From Nephrocerus scutellatus (Eukaryota > Arthropoda > Insecta > Diptera > Pipunculidae), in contig OX352762.1 of the NCBI GenBank assembly GCA_947095585.1, forward strand, positions 115,908,930-115,972,929: a stretch of DNA of 64,000 nucleotides, read 5' to 3'. The position numbers and the translations under genes are program-made. This document shows, piece by piece, positions 47,635 to 58,895 of this stretch (position 1 is the stretch's first letter; the number at the start of each line of letters is the position of its first letter). The notes below the pieces were generated by a model. The model did no database searches, was not told the origin of the DNA, and saw only the letters and a list, made by a program, of their open reading frames with translations.

Positions 47635-48245
47635 AATTTCCTCGGAATAGGAAGACCTCTTTCATAACTCCGATACACAAAAAAGGATCAAAGAACAACT
47701 TATCTAATTATCGACCCACTAAAACTCTCTTATATATCCAAACGCTTCGAAAGTATTTTATACGAAGATTCCATTGAAAGTCTGTTATTTCCCCCAGCCA
47801 ACACGGCTTTTTGAAAGGTAGATCAACACATTCAGCCTTAGAGAGTGACAGTCGACTTTGTTGCAACTGATTTCAGTAATGCTTTGGATAAGATATCTCA
47901 TTAAATAATCCTTTTTTATCAAAATGGATATCTCCTTATCCGGAAAACCGTCTTTATAGCGTTCGCTTCAGGTTTGTCTTATCGACCACAGTTTTGGCTA
48001 CCTCTGGTGTCCCACAAGGCAGCCATTTAGGGCCCATTCTCTTCATCCTAACTATAAATTATCTTGATATGGTCATCAAACACTCTACCCTCTCTCTCTA
48101 CGTCATTGAAACCCATTTTTTCTCCACAATACTCCTGTCTCCTTCAACCAGACATTTGACATTAATAAAAACAATTCTTTATATACTAATTGGTTATGTC
48201 TCTCACGCACGCACGAAGTGGCTCTACAACTGTGAATTTTAACAG
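47635..48245 (+). mobile_element. LINE reverse transcriptase fragment
   Basis: The plus strand reads in several frames KKGSKNNLSNYRP, SPSQHGFLKGRSTHSALES, a block like DFSxAFDKISH, then ATSGVPQGSHLGPILFILTI and NYLDMVIKHSTLSLYV. This is the RT fingers and palm in correct order. The YADD box is damaged (LYVIETHF where LYADD is expected). It directly precedes the satellite array. Confidence 0.85.
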
Positions 48246-50345
48246 AGACACGAACCATAATGGGAGCTTTTAACTAAGACGCAAACCATCATTTCGCTTT
48301 TAACAGAGACGGGCTGCAGCCACACTCGTTCTTTTTTTATATTTTTACATCGGCTTTTACTTAATATTAGCTTTTAACAGAGAGAACAATCCATAATGGG
48401 AGCGTTAAACAGAGACACAAACTATAATGGGAGATTTTAACAGAGACGGGCTGCAGCCACACTCTCCACACAAAGACGCAAACCATCATTTCGCGTTTAA
48501 CAGAGACGGGCTGCAGCCACACTCGTTCTTTTTTTATATTTTTACATCGGCTTTTACTTAATATTAGCTTTTAACAGAGGGAACAATCCATAATGGGAGC
48601 GTTTAACAGAGACACAAACTATAATGGGAGATTTTAACAGAGACGGGCTGCAGCCACACTCGTTCTTTTATTTATTTTTTACACCAGCGGTTTATTTAAT
48701 ATTAGCTTTTAACAGAGACATAATCCATAATGGGATCGTTTAACAGAGACACAAACCATAATTGGAGCTTTTAACAGAGACGGGCTGCAGCCAAACTCGT
48801 TCTTTTATATATTTTTTACACCAGCTGATTATTTCATATTAGCTTTTTGGAGCTTTTTACAGAGGCACAAACCATAATGGGAGCTTTTAACAGAGACGGG
48901 CGGCAACCAAACTGGTTCTTTTGTTTATCTTTTTACACCAGCTGTTTTCTTTATATTAGCTTTTAAAAGAGGCACAATCCATAATGGGAGCGTTTAACAG
49001 AGACACAAACCATATTGGGAGCTTTTAACAGAGACAAGCTGCGGCCACACTCGTTCTTTTATTTATTTATTTTTTGCACCAGCTGTTTATTTAATATTAG
49101 CTTTTAACAGAGACACAATGCATAATGGGAGCTTTTAACAGATACACAAACCATAAGCGAGCTTTTAACAGAGACGGGCTGCAGCCACACTCGTTCTTTT
49201 ATTTATTTTTAAATTCTCTATATTAACTTCGCGTGCCCGTGGCTGGCGGACTGACTAGCTGGCTGGCTGGTCAGATCTTGTGATCAATTTTTAAACCACT
49301 TCCCAAAGCCCGATTTTATGGAAATTTTGCACAATACAATACAATACTTTCTATTAAAATTGGCACTCGGGGTCCGGGGGCTCCCATACAATTTTTATAA
49401 AAAAAAGTACTCGAATTACTTCAAGTTTTATACGCATATGTATCTCCGATGGACAACACGTTTTGTAAAAATTTGGAAGTGATCGGGCCCCAGAGTTAGG
49501 GGCACACATACAAATTTTATAAAAAAAAGTATCCTATTTTCTTCAAATTTTATACCCATGTGTATCTCCGATGGACAACACTTCTTCTTAAAATTTGGAA
49601 GTGATCGGTCCCCGGGGTTGACAGGCACCCATAACCGATTTTCTTCAAATTTTATTCGCATGTGTATTTCCGAACGACAAAACTTTCTGTAAAAATTTGG
49701 AAGTGATCGCCGTGGTCGGGGGGCAACCGTACAAACTTTTTAGAAAATTTACCCGATTTTCTTCAAATTTTATACGCATGCGTATTTCCGATGGACTATG
49801 GACAACACTTTTTGTAAATATTTTGAAGCGATCGTGCCCCCACGGTCGGTGGGGGGGAGGGGGGGGGGGTGTACCCATACAATTGTTAATAAAATTTACC
49901 CTATTTTCTTCAAATTTTATACGCATGCGTATTTCCGATGGACCATGGACAACACTTTTTGTAAATATTTTGAGCGATCGTGCCCCATGGTCGGGGGGAG
50001 GGTTGTACCCATACAATTGTTAACAAAATTTACCCAATTTTCTTAAAATTTTATATGCATGTGTATCTCCGATACACTTTTTGTAAAAATTTGATAGTGA
50101 TCGGGCCCCGGGGTCTCTCTAACAAAAATTTAAAAAAAATTACCCGATTTTATTCAAACCGCACATTGTGTATCCCTAATTAGAGAATTTGCACGAAAAT
50201 TTTAATTTTTATGGGTTGTTTTATTTTACACCAGCTGCTTATTTAATATTAGCTTTTAACAGAGACACAAACCATAATGGGAGCTTTTAACAGATACACA
50301 AACCATAACGGAACATTTAACAGAGACGAGCTGCAGCCACACACG
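48238..50345. repeat. tandem satellite array A, ~137-bp unit, split in two
   Basis: The phrase GACGGGCTGCAGCCACACTC occurs at about 48309, 48447, 48506, 48642, 48780, 48896 (variant), 49031 (variant), 49174 and, after the interruption, 50328 (variant). Most spacings are 135-143 bp, with one 59-bp short unit. Each unit has two or three shorter repeats of TTTAACAGAGACACAAACC and ATAATGGGAGC, plus TTTAATATTAGCTTTTAAC. Array B interrupts it at 49212-50200. The array ends about 50 bp before the acceptor of the first windei exon seen. Confidence 0.9.
49212..50200. repeat. tandem array B, ~120-bp unit, inside array A
   Basis: The phrase CTTCAAATTTTATACGCATG recurs with variation at about 49419, 49539, 49633, 49761, 49909 and 50041 (spacings 94-148 bp). 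Each is followed by TATCTCCGATGGACAACAC and AATTTGGAAGTGATCG and a GC-rich stretch (GGGCCCC, or runs of G at 49850-49870). The overlapping long ORFs on both strands (49428-50046) are products of this repetition, not genes. It starts with CTTCGCGTGCCCGTGGCTGG at about 49230, typical of a transposon-derived end. Confidence 0.85.
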
Positions 50346-50395
50346 TTCTTTTATTTTCCATCTGCTGTTTATTTAATATTTTATTTTTCATTTTT

Positions 50396-50458
50396 TAGAT
50401 CTACCAATGGTTTGAAGACTTTTTTCAAAAAATCTATAGACAGAGAAGAAAAATTGAA
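50396..50458 (+). other. acceptor and 5' part of the first windei exon
   Basis: TTTTTCATTTTTTAG ends at 50398, a strong acceptor. From 50399 the windei frame stays open (IYQWFEDFFQKIYRQRRKIE) up to the chosen ATG at 50459. Either this is 5' UTR that happens to be open for 20 codons, or the protein starts in an unseen upstream exon. An out-of-frame ATG at 50407 is followed at once by a stop. Confidence 0.5.
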
Positions 50459-53400
50459 ATGATGGAAGTCAAATGTTCATCACCTCTAACACAAATGGAG
50501 TTTAAAAATTTAGTTGTTTCCTCCACCAATGGCGAAAATGGAACAGTTTCCAACACACAAGATGTGGGAGATTCTTTGCAGATGAAAACCACCAGTATTT
50601 ATGTGGCAACGAATGGTGTTCTTAAAACCATCGAAGCAACAGCCGTCACGTCTGTAGTAGAAGTAAAAGATTTACCTGCAAAAGAAGATAGTGGTTCGTA
50701 TTGTGCAGTTTATCAAAGTTTATTTTTTTTTTAAATAAAAACTTAAATTTCATAGCGAATTCAAAAAAATTGGAAAAATCGGTTTTGAAAAACGGTTTAA
50801 TCTCTTCAGCGGAAAATGTCGATGATACTCCAGAAGCCACTAGTTCAGTCGTTGTGAATGTCATTTCTGAAGTAAATGATACTGAACTCCAAGTTGATGA
50901 TGAAGTAGTAGTGGCTACGGGTGAATCTGATGTTGATAATGTTGCCGCCAATAGTCCATTGGCAGATATTGCGCCTGTGATTGAATCTATAGTAGACGTT
51001 CCCGAAAAGGTCGAACAAAACTCAGCATCTTTGGATTTGCCTCTTAACGATGTTAATGAGGAAATTGTGGAACCTTTAGTAGATGACAACTCCGATGAAG
51101 AGGAGACCACCGAGAACATTACACCGGTTACTTCTCCAGCAGTAAACACAAATAAATGCGAAGCAGAAGATAGTGAGAATCCAACCAATAAAGTCCCTGA
51201 GGAAGATGCCGATAAACTGCGGGATCCCGGTGATGATCTTGATACGCTTTTATCAAAAATTAACGACCTCGTCGAAGATTGCATGGACACGACAGATACG
51301 GGAATTGCCGCCGCAGTCGATAGTGTTATTCTTTTGGATAGTTCACTGGAGGAAATAATGTCAGTGGAGTCACCACATTCAGAAAATGATATCACTGAAA
51401 ATGAGAAAAAATCTAGCCGTGATGAAAATAACGCAATCGATTTAGACGAGATTTCCACTGACGATTCCCTTATAGGGGACGATTGCTTGCTGAAGGGCGT
51501 TGTAGAAAATGAACCCAGCGATGATGAAGAGAAACCAATGGACTTGGAAGAGATTTCTACAGACAATTCCAATCTTCTTGACGAGGTAATAATGTCGGTG
51601 GAGTCATCACATATAGAAAATGAATTAGAAAATGAAATCATTGAAGACGATGAGAAAAAATCCAGTCGCGATGAAGACAAAACAATAGATGAAGACGAGA
51701 TCTGCTCTGATAATAATCCGAGTATCTCTGTAAAGGTTGACGACGATTCCTCTCAGTCCGTACAATGCACGGACAATAAAGATGTTGATATTCCCGATAT
51801 TGAAGACACTAAGACTGAAAACGCAGCCAATGAAAATTTAGCAAACGCAACTCAACTCGATATAAGCTGTGAGAGCAACAAATTTAACAAAAATTCGGAT
51901 TCTGAAGTGAAGTCACCAAAAGGTACAGACGTTGCGATTGAGCTCGAAGCAGCTAAGTCAGGTGATGAAAACATTGTGGAAAGTGAAGCCCCTAAAACTA
52001 TTAGCAACACCACAAACAATTCTAAGGAACGGGAAGTAGTAAAAGAATCTTCTGCTATCCCTGAAATAACAGAGGATTCAGAGGTAAGTGAAACAATGGA
52101 CACAGAGAAGACGACAGTTCCAGTGTTTTCTGTTGGTGGATTAATAGAAAAGTCTGACTTATGTAAAGGGGAACAGTCCAACTCTGATAAAACTGACCAT
52201 ACACAAAAAACATCTGATTGTGAGGAGGTTACTAAATCAGAATCTGCTGTAGTGGAAGTTATGGAGAAGCCCGTTTCAAGTGAAGTCGTAGCAACGCAGT
52301 CGGATGATGTAGGAGAGGTTGAAACAAATTTAGTTGACGAACAAGCTAAGAAATCCGAAGCTGTTGAAAAATTAGATTTACCAGAAGCCAACGATTTGAT
52401 AACCAAGGAACAAGAGAAGTCTAAGGAACAGTTGACATCCGCTGAACTACTACCATCAGAGAGTAAAGGCAACAAACAGATTCCACCAGAACCTACTGAC
52501 GTCGGCGATGAATCCATTAACGATGATTTTTTGTTACGCGGTGAAAATTTGCATGCGGAAAGTTCTGAAGATGTCACCACTAGCAGCAGCAAGGAGAAAA
52601 CTGACGAGATTAATGAACCCCAATTGGTAGCCGACAAAGACAATGATGACGATGATGTGATAATTTTAGACGACGACTATGAGATGCAGGTTGATAGTGG
52701 AGAGGATGTTGGTACATCTACACCAAGCAACGAAAGCAGTTTAGCTAAGAATAGCAAGGACAGTGCTGTTAAAGATATTCAAACAAACAAGGAGGATTGT
52801 TTGCTGGATGGTGCCAGTAAGGATAGTGGTAAATTAGTGATTGCTGCCGATAAAAATTCGCATGATTCCTCCTCTGCAACGGCTGCGGCTACTACGATCT
52901 CTGAGGGGTTACCATCAGATACATCAGAAATCACTCCAACCGGAGGTGATACAGCAGCAACTGAAAAACAGCCTAGCAGTTTGGTTTTCGATAATTCAGA
53001 TAATGCACGTTATGAATTCGATGAGGCTGTCGCCGTCGAAACTCCGAACTCCGAGGAGGTTAGCAAAGCAAAGCCTGTAGCAGAGGTAGCAAATCGTGTC
53101 AATACTGCTAATAGCAGCAGTTGCGGCAGTAGCAGCAATTTACTGAAGGAGCAACCGCCTATTGCAGAAGAACTGGAAGTGGAAGCTGAAACAGAACCTG
53201 AACGCGACGATGCAGAGCCTGATGCCGAACCGCTTGACGACCAAGATCCAGAGAATAACAGTCAACAACCACCTGCAAAACGAATACGACTCAGTGTAGA
53301 CGAGTCAACGGCTATTTCCGTGGAAAGTAACAATGATAAGTCCGATGAAAAGATGGATAAAGTCAAATCATCTGAAAATATCGACATGGAAAGCCTCAGC

Positions 53401-55811
53401 ACTAGTAATGTCGAAAAAAGGCCAGCGTCTTCATTGAAACGTTCGCACGGCGACGAATCGCCCACTGATGACTGCACGGCTGATGAGTTGCCCGAGCTGA
53501 AAAAACCCAAAACAAGCGACCAAGAAATACATCAGCCAGCCATTGCTGATGATGTGGATAAAAAACAGCAGGAGCAGAAGCACGAAACAGGAAAAGAAGA
53601 GGAATCATCACTTTTAGAAGAAACTAAAGTCGTCGAAAAAAAAATCACCCCAATTCCTTTATACCCGCCGCCGAAACTTTCTGATACTCCGCCGGTCAAT
53701 TTGAATTTGGATTTCCTACGGCGTTTCAAAAAGTCCATTGGAAAAATGACAAAAAGTGACTTGGAGGAGCTCTGCCTGCAGAAGATCGCTGAAGCGATTG
53801 TGCACAAGAGCGAGTTTAGCGAAATGCGTGATCTGATTGAAAAACAAGATAAAATAATCACAATTCATCGTACGAAAATCACCGAATTGACGAAGCAGTT
53901 CCGTGATCTCGAAATGGTACACAATCGGGTGTTGAAAGATTTGGAAGCGAAGAATTCACAATTTATAATGCCGGTGAAGATCACACGAGCCGTTGGATTG
54001 CAAGTTTTTATTCCACACAAGAAGCCTGAAGGTGGGTCCGTTGTTGGTGGTGTTGTTGGTGGAGGAGGAGGAGTGGGAGTAGCTGGAGCGGTCGTTGGAG
54101 GAGTGGGAGTGGGAGCGGTCAGCACTACATCAAACACTTCAGCTAGCAGCATTGTGCACCAACAGTCGATACATACTGCTCGGCAAATCTCTTCAGCTCA
54201 TGAGTCTCTTTCGACAACGGGTGCTGCCGTGTCAGCTCCTGTTCGTTCCATAGTGCAGCCACTTACAGTTGCTGTTTCTGCAGCAACAGCTGCACAACTA
54301 CGTCGAGGCTGCACACAAAAACTAACACCAATGCGACCAGACACAACCAAGAATGTAGTAACTCCGACACAGCGTCTTGCGTCGCCAGCTGTTGTCGCTT
54401 CGCCACCGACAGTTCATAATCATAGCATAATAAGTACAGCGGCAGCTACCGCAAAAGATTCCGCATCAAATGGGAAGTTACTCTCCAAAGCACTAGCGCC
54501 ACGACCTATCCCCAGTAAGCAGCAACAGCAACAGCAGCAACAGTCCAACAGTACTGCATCTGGAAAGCCCATCCCAAGCGCAACAAGCGTCAACATGTTG
54601 TAAGTAATAATCTTAACTGAACGTGTTTTTTTTTTGTAAAGGAGTGTTTTAATTAAATTCATTTTTTTTAGACGAAAGATTCTCCCAGCAACAGCTGTCG
54701 GCAATGGGGCACGAGCACAGCAGCAAAAATTCCTAGGCGATGTTGTACAGCCAGTCCGACTTGGATTGCAGTCTGTCAGTCGACGATTGGCAGACGGTGG
54801 AGTTCAGAACACATCTGCTGCAGCGCCAACAGGAATCTCATCCTCTTTGGATACTTTCCAAAACTCAGTAGCCCAACTGCCACCAGGTATGCCCATTGTT
54901 AGCATAACAACAGCAAAGCCTAAATTCAGACCAGTCATCGATTTGACGGATGAGGACGATGTGCCGCCGCCGTCGACTTCAGCAACACCGGCTAATACCA
55001 CTGCATTGCCGCCGTCTACAACGATAATGCGAAGACTGAATATACCGTCGGCGAATGCTCTATTTACTCAACAACAAACTCAAGCACAAAGCGCAGGCAC
55101 TGCCAACACGTCAACACACCTTTTGAATAAAAATACCGTTGCACAGCCACGATTGGCCAATTCTGCCAATAAGTTGCAGCAACAACAGATGCTTGCACGC
55201 CAACAATATCCTTCAGCAGTGCATGGTAAAGACACTTTTGTCGTCCTCTCTAGTTATGTTGCGTTCTAATAATTTTGTTGTTGATGTTTCCCTCTTTAAC
55301 AAACACAGCCTCCTCTAAGGTCAGTGGCCATAACGCACCCACATCGACAACGGGGAATGCATTACCAACCAATACAAGTATTACGCGCGTTCGAGCTGGT
55401 TTCCCTGGCGGATCTGGTGCTGCTGGCAATAGTACAAAGCACGGCCACCCCGCACCATTACCCCCGCAGCCACAGCACAATATTGTAAACCCGTCATGGA
55501 AGTTGCCGCCACCACGACCCACAATACACATTGATAATCGGGCCAATGGTATTGTCATTTCATGGACAATGGGCGAAAATATGGAACGTAACGCCGAGTG
55601 TACCAGCTACCAGATTTATGCCTATCAAGAGACCACAGGACCAGCAATGATGGAATCGTGGCGTCATGTGGGTGATGTTAAGGCAATGCTCCTGCCGATG
55701 GCTGTCACACTGACCCAGTTCCAGGAGGGACAGCGATATTACTTTGCTGTGCGAGCTATCGATATACATAATCGTTATGGGCCATTTAGTTTGCCCAAGA
55801 CATGGAGTTAG
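50459..55811 (+). CDS. wde: Windei / ATF7IP (MCAF1) homologue, 4 coding exons
   Basis: CDS join(50459..50693, 50756..54599, 54672..55225, 55309..55811), 1711 aa; introns of 62, 72 and 83 nt keep frame (the first donor could be 3 nt earlier). Residues 80-1050 are acidic, Ser-rich, mostly disordered. About 1057-1167 is the conserved ATF7IP coiled-coil domain ([20 protein letters not shown] to AVGLQVFIP). Then come a Gly/Val-rich stretch, poly-Q at about 1333, and the SUMO-interacting motif VIDLTDEDD at about 1448; VIILDDD at about 711 is a second candidate. The C-terminal ~100 residues form a fibronectin type III domain ([32 protein letters not shown]). By family, the protein stabilises and guides the H3K9 methyltransferase Eggless/SETDB1 in the nucleus. 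Poly(A) signals lie near 55936 and 56283. Confidence 0.95.
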
Positions 55812-56640
55812 ATTGGAAAATGACAAGAGCCTGCGGAAATTATCATTTCTCCGACAGCTCCACAGCTCCGCACCTAGATTAAATCTACCTTTAAGAATTT
55901 ATTATTAATAACAATAACAATAGTAATAATACATAAATAAATAACAACATTAACGTGCATACATATATACATAGAATTGCTTGTGCATTACACTCGGTTT
56001 GCGTATGTGTATCTACTATTTAAGTTTTTGTTAAAATTTTTAATACAGTTTAGAAGCTAAAGTTTGGATATTTAATTTATTATTTTAAGTTCTACACAGA
56101 TGATGGATTACAAAAATGAATTCTGTGCGTCTGTTGTGAGAAAGGCGGCAGCCAGAATAGAAAATTCAATTTAAATTAACTAGATACTTCACACATACAT
56201 ACACACACAAGCATATTACATTATAATGTCTATTTATAACTAATAATTATACATTTTATCAATGATTTTTAAAATATTTTAAAATAAATTTAATTTAAGT
56301 ATATTACTTACTATAAAAGTTTGGATTATCGTTTTTTAGCCACTTATCGATGAGGAGACAATTATTAACAGTAACTATGTAGTGATAGGCTGCAAAATAA
56401 AATCATATACATATTAAATTTACCGAGAAAAATGTTTGTTTGTCCACAATAAAAAGTTATCAATAATTGGACATACTGGTAATGACGTCAAATGACCGAA
56501 GACAGCGCTATTTTGGAGTCAACAGGCGCATAGCAGAGCCACAAACCAACCCAAAGGCATGTTAGATATGGCAACTCTTACAAGTTGGTTTTGATAGCAA
56601 AAGTTAAAATTTTTCTCACCCCATCTAAGAGCGGAGAATA
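55812..56640. other. windei 3' UTR and spacer
   Basis: AT-rich, with AATAAA at about 55936 and 56283. No other gene seen before the next LINE fragment. Confidence 0.5.
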
Positions 56641-56654
56641 ATTGACATTTGGCT

Positions 56655-57205
56655 CATTGGAATTCATGCATTCAGTGGGACAACATTGTCAGCTTGTGCG
56701 AAACACAAAGCGTAGGATAAATTTGTCAAACACAAACTTAAAGAATTTTCCCATTTTTTTGGTATGCCCTGTACCAACAACTATCGGCAAAGCAGCCCTA
56801 AACGCGATTCATCAGGCTTCATTCAGAACAGCACTAGATGGTCGCCAAAATAATAGCGTTTGGTCGGTCGTCCCCTCCTATAAATCAAAGCACGGAAACC
56901 TAACCAGACAAACCAGATCAACTCTGGCACAACTGAGATCAGGATGGAGCTCTTTTCTGAATAGCTACATACACCGTTTACGTGACAGCATCATCGATTA
57001 ATGCCCGGACTGTGGTGCGTCACCACATAACATCGCTCATCTATTCAGGTGCCCGTTCCATCCGACGTTACACCGCTATCCCTATGGACACATCCTGTTG
57101 AAGCAGCCGCATTTCTGGGCACGGACTGTTCCGACAGCAACATAAACATTACAATCCAACGTTTGGACTAACACGAATTAATAGTTGCTACAACAGCAAC
57201 AACAA
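56655..57205 (+). mobile_element. jockey-like LINE, C-terminal end with (CAA)n tail
   Basis: The plus strand reads AALNAIHQASFRTALDGRQN, then LTRQTRSTLAQLRSGWSSFL and NSYIHRLRDSIID, a stop, and CPDCGASPHNIAHLFRCPFH. It ends in ACAGCAACAACAACAACAA. The CPDCG...H.F.CP knuckle is the usual C-terminus of this LINE type. The tail resembles that of the elements at 33655-34630 and 57625-58895. Confidence 0.8.
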
Positions 57206-57323
57206 CAACAAGCACCCTTTCCACGACGATTCGTTCTACGCACGGAAAGGACTCCTAATACCTTTAAAGACATTGGGCCAAAGATCGTCAACACAACAAC
57301 AGGTTTGAGATTGGATCACCTGG

Positions 57324-57562
57324 GGCCCTATTATGATTTCCGCCGCGAAACAATTTTTACACGATATCGTGAATTTGGTATTACCAAACACGATACCTTT
57401 CCGCCATCTAATTCAATATCGAGAAAAGTTCCGCCAACAAAAAGAAGGCGGAAATTTTTCGATTTACAATTGACATTTTTTTTTATTGTGTTGACGATCG
57501 ACAGTATCAAAAAGAACATATCGGAATATTTTAAGACTCGCCGCGGAAATCATAATAGGGCC
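57324..57562. mobile_element. 239-bp MITE with ~20-27-bp TIRs and 5-bp target duplication
   Basis: The left end GGCCCTATTATGATTTCCGC is exactly repeated, inverted, at the right end, and similarity continues a few bases inward. The flanks are CCTGG on both sides (57319-57323 and 57563-57567), a 5-bp target duplication. The interior includes CACGATATCGTG and a matching inverted stretch, and no ORF of its own. The long ORF at 57185-57631 merely reads through it. Confidence 0.8.
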
Positions 57563-57624
57563 CCTGGATCCATTTCTTACATTTACTTTATTTTGCTTTC
57601 CATGCATCCCTTTTTTTTTTGTTG

Positions 57625-58895
57625 TTTTTAGAGTGGCCCTCCCGGCATGCCTACTCGGCATTGTACTAATTACAGCCGTGGTCGACTCGGACCTAGGGCC
57701 CAGAATCTGGTACTGCTCCATCTGTAATCTTCCTATCCGTAAAAGTGTATCCTCTGTGCGTTGCAACAGTTGTGCCAAATGGTGTCATCTGCGGCTATGC
57801 TCAGGGCTACACAGTGCTAACGATTATAACATCAATTTAGTTGGCACATGCTGCTCCCAAGGAGCTTCACAACAACCCCCCCCCCATTCCATCTCCACCA
57901 CCACCCCTGTGCGCTGAAAATGCACCAACCCCCCCCCCCCCCCCCCCCCACGATCCGCACACAGGCCACTCAGTTAATTCTTTCAAGATCCTTCAATGGA
58001 ACTGTAATGGCCTGTGAAACAAAGTAAGAGAGATCACCCACTATATGTTTCGCAATAACATTTTAAATTCTGATATGCAGGAGACCAAAATTCCCAACTC
58101 ATACACATTGACATCCTTTGACGGTTATCAAATCATTCGACACGACAGATCCGACAGAGGCGGGGGACTCGCTTTTATTCTTCACCATAATGTATCATAC
58201 AAATACATCTGCCAGCAACCCTCCTCTCATCATCATCTTGATGCAATGAGTATTTCAGTTAACACTGGAGACTTTGAGTTATTACTCACCAATGTTTACA
58301 TACCGCCGTAAACAGCACACTAAATGGTTATAAACCATCCCTACTGCACCTTCTCCAGGGTGAAAACAAAATTGTGATGGGGGACTTCAATGCCCATCAC
58401 CCCATTTGGTTCTCCGCTCTCCATGAGGACAACCGTGGAAACTGCATTGTGGACATATTAGAAGAAACTGACTTTGTCCCCTTGAATGAAGATTTTCCCA
58501 TCAGGATCACCGCTACGTGCTGCAGCTCGCCTGATATTACAATAGTCAGCACTTAGCTATTAGGTACCCTAACATGGCGAGCAGCACAAGCGCTTAGCTC
58601 TGATCACAAGGTACCCATACTACCACCTATTCTTTGCCCCCTTCACCCAACGGATTTGGTCGTTGCAGATCTGTGGTCCAACCCTGTTGGCGCGGCCTCT
58701 TTCTTGGTCTGCCAACATAACTCGATGACTAAGCACCACCATTAGTTCACCTAATCAGTATAGGAACTTTTATTTTCTATCTGCTTTGCTTGCCATTAGC
58801 CTTTAGTTAATTTAAGTACATTGCGTGTACTTTGGAGGATCTTCTCTTGATCTCGTTTCAGGCCTGGAGTTACTACAGCAACAACAACAAGGATA
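57625..58895 (+). mobile_element. jockey-like LINE with large internal deletion
   Basis: The 5' part encodes a Cys-rich finger (WYCSICNLPIRKSVSSVRCN, then CAKWCHLRLCSGL), a Pro-rich linker and poly-C run (57929-57949), and an endonuclease. The endonuclease reads KILQWNCNGL, MQETKI, RHDRSDRGGGLAFILHH, NVYIPP, IVMGDFNAHHPIWFSALHED and SSDHKVPILPPI, interrupted by stops. At about 58620 it jumps to the extreme C-terminus (LCPLHPTDLVVADLWSNPV, FLVCQHNS) and a 3' UTR ending ACAGCAACAACAACAA at 58895. The whole RT domain is missing. The C-terminal block matches the element at 33655-34630. Confidence 0.85.

Noticed and set aside
49428..50046. Overlapping ORFs on both strands with repeated peptide text
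   Set aside because: They are translations of tandem array B; each peptide repeats with the DNA unit and has no start context or domain.
50646..51680. 344-codon minus-strand ORF, Ser-rich
   Set aside because: Antisense shadow of the acidic windei exon: GAA/GAT/TCA-rich coding text reads as Ser/Phe-rich on the other strand. The same applies to 51852-52643 and 53262-53922.
57185..57631. 148-codon plus-strand ORF
   Set aside because: Reads from a LINE (CAA)n tail through a MITE; the frame is not homologous to any block and crosses element boundaries.
57640..58560. Host gene with a PHD-like finger and endonuclease/exonuclease/phosphatase domain
   Set aside because: The finger, linker and endonuclease are in the order of a jockey-like LINE, followed by its 3' end and (CAA)n tail, with several stops.
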